Shown here in pieces: positions 7,836-14,481 of a stretch of 17,386 bases of DNA; positions within the stretch are counted from its first letter, which is position 1, and each line of letters opens with the position of its first letter. Below the pieces are notes generated by a model, which had not been told where the DNA came from, ran no database searches, and worked only from the letters and a program-made list of their open reading frames with translations. Location: positions 1 to 17,386 of the forward strand of contig JAXDLT010000204.1 in NCBI GenBank assembly GCA_034666465.1. The letters run 5' to 3'. A program made the position numbers and the translations under genes. This stretch comes from CF-96 sp028287605. Lineage in GTDB: Bacteria > Chloroflexota > Dormibacteria > Aeolococcales > Aeolococcaceae.

Positions 7836-9274
7836 CAGGCGGGGCCGACCTGGACGTCGCGGAAGCGGCAGGGGGCGGCGCCGTGGCCGACGTGCATCGA
7901 CTGGATGGGCTCGCCCTTGCCGCAGTTGATCACCCCCCACATCCGCCACTCGTCGGGCCCCGCGACCGCGTCGCAGGAGCGCCAGAACTCCGGGGTGATG
8001 CCCCGGTAGAGGGGGTTGCGCACCAGCCGCACCCGGCGCCCGTCGCGGATCTCCCAGCCGTTCTGGCAGCCGAACTGGAAGTTGAGGCGGCGGTCGTCGA
8101 TGCTCCAGGAGCGGTTGGTCTCCAGGTACACGCCGTGCTCGGTGGTGGCGATCATCTCCTCGAGCGAGGACTCGCCCGGCTCGAGGTTGACGTTGGTCAT
8201 CCGGATCAGCGGCAGCCGCGACCAGCCGTCGGCGCGCATGGTGCCGCTGCTCTGCCGGTCGAAGACCGCGGCGGTCTCGCGGGAGGACATGTAGCCGGTG
8301 AAGAGCCCGCGGTCGACCAGCACGGTGCGCTCGGCGGGCACCCCCTCGTCGTCCCAGCCGAAGGTGCCCAGGCCGCGCGGCGCGGTGGCGTCGGCGACGA
8401 TGGTCACCGCCTCCGAGCCGTAGCGGAAGCTGCCGAGCAGGTCGGGCATGAGGAAGGAGGTGCCGGCGAAGGCCGCCTCGTCGCCGAGCACGCGGTCGAG
8501 CTCGGTGGGGTGGCCGCAGGACTCGTGCACCTGCAGCGCCGCCTGGGTGCCGTCGAGGATGAGGGTCATCCGCCCCGCCGGGCAGGGGTCGGCGGTGAGC
8601 AGCGCGGCTGCCTCGCCGGCGATCCGCTCGGCGTGCTCGGGGAGGGCCATCTCCTCGATCGCCTCCCAGCCGGCGCAGAGCTGGTGGCGGCCGAAGCTGT
8701 TGGGGTGGCTGCGGGTCTGCACCTCGTCGTCGCTGGTGGCGGTGGCGTCCATGCCCCCGCCGGACTCGACGATGGTCTGCTCCAGGCGCGCGCCCTCGCT
8801 GCTGGCGAAGAGCCGCCGCTCGCGGACGAACTCCAGCGAGCCGTCGCGCACCGTGACCGCGGGCACCCGGGCCATGGCGGCGTCGGCGGCGAGAAGCACC
8901 TCGATCTTGCGCTCCAGCGAGACCGTGAAGGGGTCTACGCCCACCGGCGTGTGGTACTCGCCGCTGGCGGGGGTGAGCGGCGCCAGCCGCACCGGCGCGC
9001 TGCGCAGCCGCGCCCCGGCGCGGGCGATGCGCACCGCCCGGCGCGCCGCCTCCTCGGCGCCGCGGGCGTCGATGCGGTCGAGGCCGGCGAAGCCCCAGGC
9101 CCCGTCGACGATCACCCGCACGCCCACGCCCTCGTCGTCGTGGAGGGCGACCCGCGCCACCCGGCCGTTCTTGACCTCGACGGTCTGGACGGTGCGCACC
9201 ACCACCCGGCAGTCGGCGTACGAGGCGCCGGCGACCACCGCCTCGTCGAGGGCCCGCTCGGCGACATCCCGCAC
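7835..9274 (-). CDS. tldD: TldD metalloprotease
   Basis: A 479-aa zinc metalloprotease subunit, nearly the same length as E. coli TldD (481 aa). The zinc site is HESCGH (His250, Glu251, His255), a variant of the common HEAVGH. Cys451 in INCGKGEPIQ near the C-terminus is the expected third ligand. It begins RDVAERALDEAVVAGASYAD, the usual TldD N-terminus. The GTG at 9274 is preceded by AGAGGA at good spacing; an overlapping ATG at 9276 is in another frame. It acts with the TldE-like protein encoded immediately downstream. The 114-bp gap upstream contains two tandem hairpins. Confidence 0.96.
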   Translation of the reverse strand: MRDVAERALDEAVVAGASYADCRVVVRTVQTVEVKNGRVARVALHDDEGVGVRVIVDGAWGFAGLDRIDARGAEEAARRAVRIARAGARLRSAPVRLAPLTPASGEYHTPVGVDPFTVSLERKIEVLLAADAAMARVPAVTVRDGSLEFVRERRLFASSEGARLEQTIVESGGGMDATATSDDEVQTRSHPNSFGRHQLCAGWEAIEEMALPEHAERIAGEAAALLTADPCPAGRMTLILDGTQAALQVHESCGHPTELDRVLGDEAAFAGTSFLMPDLLGSFRYGSEAVTIVADATAPRGLGTFGWDDEGVPAERTVLVDRGLFTGYMSSRETAAVFDRQSSGTMRADGWSRLPLIRMTNVNLEPGESSLEEMIATTEHGVYLETNRSWSIDDRRLNFQFGCQNGWEIRDGRRVRLVRNPLYRGITPEFWRSCDAVAGPDEWRMWGVINCGKGEPIQSMHVGHGAAPCRFRDVQVGPA

Positions 9275-9286
9275 ATCTTTTCCTCT

Positions 9287-9322
9287 GGGCGCTCACGCGC
9301 CCAATGGTGGGGGACTCCCCCA
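9287..9322 (-). promoter_or_regulatory. Two tandem hairpins in the tldD leader
   Basis: On the minus strand, a stem TGGGGG/CCCCCA with a 3-nt loop (9308-9322) is followed by GGGCGC/GCGCCC closed by a GTGA loop (9287-9302). The second ends just before the AGAGGA ribosome-binding site of tldD. The stems are perfect and directly readable. They could be a translational control element or a terminator for the upstream GGDEF-EAL gene (stop at 9389); no T-run follows. Confidence 0.35.
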
Positions 9323-9388
9323 GGCCATCAGCTCCTTCGTCGCTGACAGCCATCCCCCTGGTTGGATGCTACACGGGCGGTCCCGGGG

Positions 9389-11866
9389 TCAGGCGGTCGC
9401 CGCCGCGCGCTCGGCGAGCACCCGGTCCTGGATCACCTGCGGCTCGGTCGGCCGGCCGAGCAGGTAGCCCTGGGCGCCGTCGCACCGGAGGCGGCGCAGC
9501 ACGGCGAGCTGCACCTCCGTCTCCACTCCCTCGGCGACGACCTGCAGCCCGAGCCCGTGGCCCATGGCGACGATCGCCGCCACCAGCGGGGCGCGGTCCT
9601 CGGTGTCGACGATCTCCTGGACGAACGTCTTGTCGATCTTCAGCTTGTCGCCGGGGAACTGGCGGAGGCTGGCGAGCATCGAGTAGCCGGTGCCGAAGTC
9701 GTCGATGGCGATGAGCACGCCCGTCGCCCGCAGCCGGTCCAGGGTCTGGCGCGCCGAGCGCTCCTGCTGCACCGCCACCCGCTCGGTGATCTCCAGCTCG
9801 AGGTCGGAGGGCAGGAGGTGGTTGCGCTCGAGCACCTCGGCGACGCGCCCGACCAGCTCGCCGTCCTCGAACTCGGTGCCGCTGAGGTTGACGGCGACGC
9901 GCAGGCCGCCGGCGCCGGCCTCCCGCCAGGCCCTGGTCTGGGCGCAGGCGGTCTCCAGCACCCAGGCGTCGAGGGCCCCGATCAGCCCAGCCTCCTCGGC
10001 GAGGGGGATGAAGCGGTCCGGCGGCACCATGCCGTGCACCGGGTGGCGCCAGCGCACCAGCGCCTCGACCCCGACGGTCTCGCCGCTGCGCAGGTCGATG
10101 ATCGGCTGGTAGACGAGGTGGAGGTCGCCGGCGGTGACGGCGCGGCGGAGGTCGTGCTCGAGGGCGACCCGGTCGAGCGCGGCCTCGCGCATCCGCGGGC
10201 TGAAGACGACGTGGCGGCTGCGCCCCTGCGCCTTGGCCGCGTACATGGCGAGGTCGGCGTCGCGGAGCATCTCGTCGGCGCTCTGCCGGTTGGCGTCGCT
10301 GATGGCCACGCCGATGCTCACCCCGAGGAAGATGTCGCGCTGCTCGATGGTGAACGGCTGGCGCAGCGCCTCGACCAGCCGGTCGGCGACCGGGGTCACG
10401 TGCTCGGATCCGCCGGCGTCCTCGAGGAGGATGGCGAACTCGTCGCCGCCGAGCCGTGCGGCGCTGTCCGAGGCGCGCAGGCAGTCGGTCAGCCGCTTCG
10501 CCACGGCGACGAGGAGGTGGTCGCCGGCGGCGTGGCCGAGGCTGTCGTTGACCGTCTTGAAGTTGTCGAGGTCGAGGAGGAGGAGGGCGAAGGGCCGCTG
10601 CGTGCGGCGCTGGCGGGCGAGGGCGTGGTCGATGCGGTCCTGGAGCAGCAGCCGGTTGGGGAGCCGGGTGAGCGGGTCGTGGAGCGCCTGGTCGCGGAGC
10701 TGCTCCTCCAGCCGCACCCGGTCGGTGATGTCCTGGGCGAGCACCAGCACCGCGTCGCGACCCTCGAAGTCGGTGGCGTGGGCGCTGATCTCCACCTCGA
10801 TGAGGCCGCCGCCGCGGAGCCGGTGGCGCTGCTGCAGCCGGCGGACGTCCTGGTCGGTGGAGGGGTCCCACTGGCGCTCGATCCCGTGGTGCTCGGTGAT
10901 GTCGGTGAGCCGGCTGTCGAGGAACTCCTCCTGGGAGTAGCCGTACTGGGCGACGGCGGCGTCGTTGACCGCGATGAAGCGCAGCGAGGCGGCGTCGACC
11001 ACCCACATCGGGTGCGGGTTGGCGGCGAAGAGCACCCGGAAGCTGCGCTCGCTCATCCGCAGCGCCTCGTCGGCGGCGGCGCGGTCGCGCTCGTGGGCCG
11101 CCGACCGGCTGGCGAGGATCACGAGGTTGATCTGCAGGGCGGCCACCGGCGCCAGGGCGAAGGTGAAGCCCCACGGCCCGAAGTGGTCGCGGAGGACGAC
11201 GAACGTGACCGCCGCGTATCCGTACATCAGGTGGTAGGTGCCGGCGGAGACCGCGGCGCGGGCGTGGGTGCGGAGCGGCCGTCCGGTGGCGAGGGTGAGC
11301 ACCCCGGCGACCAGGCCGTGGTTGATCAGGAAGTGGGCGGCGCCGGCACAGGCCCCGGCGAGGGCGAGTCGGAGCGGCATCGGGCCGCTCACCGGCAGGA
11401 CCGCGCGATAGGTCGCCCACGCCGCCACCCCGCAGAGGAGGCTGTCGGAGAGGTTGAACAGGCTGCGGAACCAGCCGCTGCGGAAGCGCACGGCGATCGC
11501 CAGCATCTCCGCGAGCGAGGCCGCCGCCACCCCGAACGGACCCGAGGTCATCGCCAGGCCGAGATGGAGGAAGGAGGTGGCGTTGACGGTCATGCGCACG
11601 CTGCCGATCCGCGTGCTGGTCAGCGACATGGCGAGGATGGCGAGGCTGACCAGGCCCACCCCGACCACGTCGGCGGGCGGGTTCATCTGCCAGCCGGTGA
11701 GGAGCAGCGCGACGGCGGCCACCGCGAGGACGTAGATCACCAGCGGCCGCGTGTACCGCACCCGCGTGGGCGGCGGCTGGGGCCCCATCGCCCGTCTCAC
11801 CACGCCCGTGAGCCACCGGGCGCGGCCTGACCCAACCGCCCCGTGCGTTGGAATGGGCTGCTGCAC
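9389..11866 (-). CDS. Membrane-anchored PAS-GGDEF-EAL protein (c-di-GMP turnover)
   Basis: An 825-aa bifunctional-type c-di-GMP enzyme. Residues 40-255 form about seven membrane helices (a MASE-like sensor); 270-385 is a PAS domain; about 390-550 is GGDEF; about 560-815 is EAL. The cyclase A-site is intact (GGDEF 473-477), with an RxxD inhibitory site exactly five residues before it (Arg464-Asp467). The phosphodiesterase residues are also all present: EAL 601-603, NLSG, ELEITE, DDFGTG 722-727, Lys743, EGVET with Glu779 and QGYLLGRP. Both activities are therefore possible; which dominates cannot be told. The GTG start has no Shine-Dalgarno, but a TACGAT -10-like box sits 6 bases upstream, which suits a leaderless mRNA. 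An ATG at 11788 is the alternative start. The nearest gene upstream is an MFS permease on the same strand, 94 bp away. Confidence 0.95.
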   Translation of the reverse strand: MQQPIPTHGAVGSGRARWLTGVVRRAMGPQPPPTRVRYTRPLVIYVLAVAAVALLLTGWQMNPPADVVGVGLVSLAILAMSLTSTRIGSVRMTVNATSFLHLGLAMTSGPFGVAAASLAEMLAIAVRFRSGWFRSLFNLSDSLLCGVAAWATYRAVLPVSGPMPLRLALAGACAGAAHFLINHGLVAGVLTLATGRPLRTHARAAVSAGTYHLMYGYAAVTFVVLRDHFGPWGFTFALAPVAALQINLVILASRSAAHERDRAAADEALRMSERSFRVLFAANPHPMWVVDAASLRFIAVNDAAVAQYGYSQEEFLDSRLTDITEHHGIERQWDPSTDQDVRRLQQRHRLRGGGLIEVEISAHATDFEGRDAVLVLAQDITDRVRLEEQLRDQALHDPLTRLPNRLLLQDRIDHALARQRRTQRPFALLLLDLDNFKTVNDSLGHAAGDHLLVAVAKRLTDCLRASDSAARLGGDEFAILLEDAGGSEHVTPVADRLVEALRQPFTIEQRDIFLGVSIGVAISDANRQSADEMLRDADLAMYAAKAQGRSRHVVFSPRMREAALDRVALEHDLRRAVTAGDLHLVYQPIIDLRSGETVGVEALVRWRHPVHGMVPPDRFIPLAEEAGLIGALDAWVLETACAQTRAWREAGAGGLRVAVNLSGTEFEDGELVGRVAEVLERNHLLPSDLELEITERVAVQQERSARQTLDRLRATGVLIAIDDFGTGYSMLASLRQFPGDKLKIDKTFVQEIVDTEDRAPLVAAIVAMGHGLGLQVVAEGVETEVQLAVLRRLRCDGAQGYLLGRPTEPQVIQDRVLAERAAATA

Positions 11867-11872
11867 GGTTGG

Positions 11873-11878
11873 ATCGTA
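11873..11878 (-). promoter_or_regulatory. Putative -10 box for a leaderless GGDEF-EAL transcript
   Basis: TACGAT on the minus strand fits the TANNNT -10 consensus and ends 6 bases before the GTG at 11866. Transcription would therefore begin at or next to the start codon. No convincing -35 is seen. The absence of any Shine-Dalgarno supports the leaderless reading. Confidence 0.4.
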
Positions 11879-11917
11879 TGGGTGGTTCGGCGCAGGGCCG
11901 GCGAAGTTCCCCCGTTG

Positions 11918-11960
11918 TCACCGCACGGCGGCAGCGGTGAGCGGGCGCGCCACCCGCCCG
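11918..11960 (-). terminator. Two hairpins after the MFS gene (possible terminator/attenuator)
   Basis: Directly after the TAA of the MFS gene there is a 6-bp stem CGGGCG/CGCCCG (11942-11947 with 11955-11960). It is followed by a perfect 7-bp stem TCACCGC/GCGGTGA (11918-11924 with 11934-11940). They lie between the MFS stop and the GGDEF-EAL promoter region. No T-tract is present, so termination is only inferred. Confidence 0.35.
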
Positions 11961-13166
11961 TTACACGGCCGGCCGGGGTGCAGCCTCGCGGAGCGGTCCG
12001 GTGACGGAGACGGCGATGGCGGCGAGGGCGGCGCAGCAGGCCGTGAAGAGGGCGCGGTCCCACCCCACGAGGGGAACCAGGGCGGCGGCGAGGACCGCGC
12101 CCAGGAGCATCCCGGCGTACTGGGCGAGCACCAGTGCGGCGCCGGCACGGCCCAGCACCTCGGGCGGAGCGCGGAGCTGGAGCTCGGTCGAGCCCCACAC
12201 CTGGTAGAGGCTGCCGACGGCGGCGCTGGCGGCGAGGCAGAGCGCCGCCGTCGTCAGGCCCTGGGCCAGGGTGAGAACGGCCAGCAGGACGATCTCGGCG
12301 AGGGCCCCCGCGACCAGGGTGCTGCGCAGCACCCTGGTGCTGCCCCGGCGCATCGCGGCGGTGCTGCCCAGCAGCGCGCCGGCGCCCACCGCGGCGTACA
12401 GCGCGCCCACCCGGTCGGCGCCGCCGAAGCGGTCGGCGGCGGCCAGCACCAGCACCGCCGAGGCGGTGGTCACCGCCAGCGCCCCCCCGAGGTAGGCCCC
12501 GGCCAGGGACCGCAGGTGGCCGTCGGCCCAGATCAGCCGCAGTCCGTCGGTGGCTCCGCGCAGCGGCCCCGGCGCCGCACGCCCCCCGGCGGGCAGGCTG
12601 GCGAAGAGCAGCGCGGCGAGCGCGAAGCTGGCCACGTCGATCGCGATCAGCAGCTCGGGGCGGTGGAAGACGGCCAGGAGGGGCACCGAGAGCGCCGGCG
12701 CGACCACCTGCGACGAGGACATCGCCGCGCTGACCAGGCCGTTGGCCCTGCTGAGCTCGTGGTCGACCACCAGCCGCGGCAGCAGCGCCAGCAGGGCGGG
12801 CCGGGCGGTGGCTCCGAGCAGCTGGGAGACCGCCACCGCGGCGTAGATGCTCCAGACCAGGTGTCGCTCCGCCGAGACGATGATCGAGGCCATGAGCAGG
12901 CCCTGGACTGCGGCCAGGGCCGCGGCGACCCGCTGTGGTGGGAGCCGGTCGGCGAGCTCGCCGCCCACCGCCGCTCCCGCCAGCCGGGGGACGACGCGAG
13001 CCAGCATGTAGGCGGCGGGGGCGGCGCTGGACCCGGTGAGCCGGAGCAGCAGGACGACGATGGCCACGGTGCTGAACCAGTCGCCGTAGAGCGACAGCGT
13101 CGAGGCGGTCAGGTAGCGCGGGAAGGGACGCGTCGCCGGCTCCTCGTCCTCGCCCGTCCCGCTCAG
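11961..13166 (-). CDS. MFS transporter, start codon not canonical
   Basis: A roughly 400-aa Major Facilitator Superfamily permease with about 12 hydrophobic segments. The conserved opening of the DHA-like efflux group is RYLTASTLSLYGDWFSTVAI, followed by PRLAGAAVGGELADRLPPQR at the motif A position (loop 2-3). The substrate cannot be predicted. The start is a problem: the homologous N-terminus has no ATG, GTG or TTG in frame before it. The only in-frame candidate at the expected place is a CTG at 13166 that overlaps the TGA of the preceding gene as CTGA; this start is used here. An ACG nearer to a GAGGAG is another option. The first canonical start, GTG at 13067, would cut into TM1. Translation coupled to the REC gene would explain a weak start. 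Confidence 0.82.
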   Translation of the reverse strand: MSGTGEDEEPATRPFPRYLTASTLSLYGDWFSTVAIVVLLLRLTGSSAAPAAYMLARVVPRLAGAAVGGELADRLPPQRVAAALAAVQGLLMASIIVSAERHLVWSIYAAVAVSQLLGATARPALLALLPRLVVDHELSRANGLVSAAMSSSQVVAPALSVPLLAVFHRPELLIAIDVASFALAALLFASLPAGGRAAPGPLRGATDGLRLIWADGHLRSLAGAYLGGALAVTTASAVLVLAAADRFGGADRVGALYAAVGAGALLGSTAAMRRGSTRVLRSTLVAGALAEIVLLAVLTLAQGLTTAALCLAASAAVGSLYQVWGSTELQLRAPPEVLGRAGAALVLAQYAGMLLGAVLAAALVPLVGWDRALFTACCAALAAIAVSVTGPLREAAPRPAV

Positions 13167-14056
13167 CCGGGCTGAGGCGTGGCCTCCGGGAGGGCACGGT
13201 CGAGCAGCTCGAGCGGCGTCTCCTCGGGCCTCCGGGTGAGCGGCGTCACCCGCGCCGCGGGGTGGAGGGCGCTCAGCGCGCGCGCCAGCCGGGCGGCCAC
13301 CACGTCGGCGCCGGCGGCCTCCACGTCGGGGAGCAGCACCACCAACCTGCCGTCGGAGGCGCGGCCCACCGTGTCGGTGGAGCGCAGGGCGGCGCGGACG
13401 GAGGCGCCCAGCCCCGCCCCGGGTGCCCACACCCGGACCATGGAGAGCGGCCGCGGCGCCCCCGCCTCCAGCTTGTCCTCGACCTCCGCCCACAGCCGCG
13501 TCGCCCGCTCGTCGAGGCTGCGCGCCGCCAGCTGCTCGGGGGGGACGCCGAGCCAGCCCAGGCGGCGGTCGCGGTCCTCCTCGCGGCAGACGCGGAGCAC
13601 CAGCGAGGTGAGCGCCTCCAGGCGGAAGGGCTTGACGATGACCCCGCGCAGACCGAGCCGCGACCCCTCCTCGATCTGCTCCGGCCCGGGCACCACCGTG
13701 GTGCACCAGATCACCACCGGTCTGCGATCGTGGTGCAGCTCGCGGAGCAGGCGCATCGTGGCCAGCGCCTCGATGCCCGGGCTGCGCGGCTCGACCACCA
13801 TCAGGTCGGGGCGCCGGTCGATCGACCGCTGCACCGCCGCCGCCGGGGAGCCGAAGCTCTCGACGCTGAAGCCGGCGATGCGCAGGAGGGTGCTGGAGAT
13901 CAGCTGCATGCTCGACGAGGCGTCGACCACGAAGGCGCAGCGGGGGCCGATGGCCTGGTCGGGGTGGACTCTCCCGGTGCCCTCGGTGACCACCTCGACC
14001 GGCGCGGGGGCGCTCTCGGCCAGGCCGGATGGCTCGGCAGGGGTCTCGTCGGCCAT
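13163..14056 (-). CDS. Receiver-like protein with degenerate GGDEF domain
   Basis: A 297-aa protein with an acidic/Pro-rich N-tail (1-35), a response-regulator receiver domain (about 38-158) and a C-terminal domain (about 200-265) that looks like a decayed GGDEF. In the receiver, Asp45 (FVVDASSS), Thr119/120 and Lys142 (VKPF) are kept, but the phospho-acceptor position is Glu89 (DLMVVEPRSPG instead of Asp). In the C-terminal domain, RSTD (225-228) is followed five residues later by SDGRL (234-238) where an active cyclase has GGDEF, then VVLLPD. It therefore keeps the RxxD inhibitory-site pattern but not the active site. Cyclase activity is unlikely; nucleotide sensing is possible but inferred. 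The ATG has GAGG spaced 6 bases. It overlaps the MFS gene downstream by 4 bp and has an unusual leader. Confidence 0.85.
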   Translation of the reverse strand: MADETPAEPSGLAESAPAPVEVVTEGTGRVHPDQAIGPRCAFVVDASSSMQLISSTLLRIAGFSVESFGSPAAAVQRSIDRRPDLMVVEPRSPGIEALATMRLLRELHHDRRPVVIWCTTVVPGPEQIEEGSRLGLRGVIVKPFRLEALTSLVLRVCREEDRDRRLGWLGVPPEQLAARSLDERATRLWAEVEDKLEAGAPRPLSMVRVWAPGAGLGASVRAALRSTDTVGRASDGRLVVLLPDVEAAGADVVAARLARALSALHPAARVTPLTRRPEETPLELLDRALPEATPQPG

Positions 14057-14202
14057 CCATCACCTCGAGTGTCGCGGTGCCGCGCTGAGCGAGCGTCCGC
14101 GCAGTATCCGCCGTGGAGGATGGCTTGTGAAGGTTTGCGCGATCGGGAGTGCGCTCCCCTGCGTCCCCGGCGCGCCGCGGCGCACGTCGGGGACACTCGA
14201 GG
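14057..14202 (-). promoter_or_regulatory. Structured 5' leader of the REC/degenerate-GGDEF gene (possible cis-regulatory RNA)
   Basis: In the minus-strand RNA, CCUCGAGUGU (14202-14193) is perfectly complementary to ACACUCGAGG (14072-14063). The second arm contains the GAGG ribosome-binding site 6 bases before the ATG at 14056, so a 10-bp helix would hide it. Inside lie a GC-rich hairpin GTCCCCG/CGGGGAC around the palindrome GCGCCGCGGCGC (14163-14194), a 5-bp GGGAG/CTCCC tetraloop hairpin (14145-14158) and an ATCC/GGAT hairpin (14106-14121). The pairing is read directly. Function as a switch or thermosensor is inference, and I could not match a known riboswitch class. Confidence 0.45.
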
Positions 14203-14273
14203 ATCGCTCTCTCCGCCGCCGGTCGTCACCGGCCCGGGCGCATGATCTGCGACAGCCTCGCCACAGAGCGGTC

Positions 14274-14300
14274 ATCACCGCCCCGTATGCTGAGGGTGAT
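14274..14300 (-). other. Hairpin overlapping the stop of the 14-aa ORF
   Basis: ATCACC and GGTGAT (14295-14300 and 14274-14279) form a 6-bp stem with a 15-nt loop, starting at the last base of the TGA stop codon of the tiny ORF. Placed between a short translated ORF and a structured leader, it could act in attenuation. Confidence 0.3.
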
Positions 14301-14344
14301 CAGCTCCAGTTGGTGTTGAACTCGTGGCCGGTCCAGGTCGCCAT
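14300..14344 (-). CDS. Very short ORF, 14 aa, with perfect Shine-Dalgarno
   Basis: The ORF encodes MATWTGHEFNTNWS. It is preceded by AGGAGGTGA (complement of 14351-14359), a nine-base perfect match to the 16S anti-Shine-Dalgarno, spaced 6 bases from the ATG. This is the strongest ribosome-binding site in the window. All 13 codons after the start end in G or C, as in the real genes here, while the overlapping 62-codon frame (14226-14414) uses ATT, AAT, CAA and ATA and looks non-coding. An in-frame TGA within the Shine-Dalgarno region prevents any longer reading. It lies 137 bases after the cytochrome b stop and 243 bases before the REC gene. It could be a regulatory leader peptide or a free micropeptide. 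I do not recognise the sequence. Confidence 0.5.
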   Translation of the reverse strand: MATWTGHEFNTNWS

Positions 14345-14481
14345 TCCGAATCACCTCCTCTGTCGTGATCTCCGGGGAGCGGTGCAACGCCTCCCGGGTG
14401 GAGAACCCCGTCACCAGGTGGTGCTCGGGATGCTCTGTGGGAACGACAGCCCGTCGGAAATACTTGCGGTGCCCAGGACTC

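Noticed and set aside
5646..8009. A 787-codon plus-strand frame across the exchanger and tldE.
   Set aside because: It spans two recognised minus-strand genes and has low-complexity Arg/Ala/Gly/His composition.
6507..9353. A 948-codon minus-strand frame covering both tldE and an off-frame copy of tldD.
   Set aside because: Only its last 442 codons have homology (tldE). The first half is tldD read out of frame.
9362..11830. An 822-codon plus-strand frame opposite the GGDEF-EAL gene.
   Set aside because: It is the antisense shadow of a clear domain protein: rich in Gly, Ala, Val, Glu and His with no motif. Long antisense frames are expected at this GC.
14057..14202. Known c-di-GMP (GEMM) riboswitch in the REC leader.
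   Set aside because: The linker resembles parts of the GEMM motif (CGCAAACC, AAGCC), but the conserved tetraloop/receptor layout is not recognisable. Left as an unclassified structure.
14300..14344. RiPP precursor or trp attenuator for the 14-aa ORF.
   Set aside because: No radical SAM, cyclase or transport partner lies beside it, the Trp codons are not tandem and no tryptophan genes follow.
14226..14414. A 62-codon minus-strand ORF overlapping the tiny peptide ORF.
   Set aside because: It uses codons rare for this genome (ATT, AAT, CAA, ATA), has no good Shine-Dalgarno and resembles no family. The overlapping 14-codon frame fits better.
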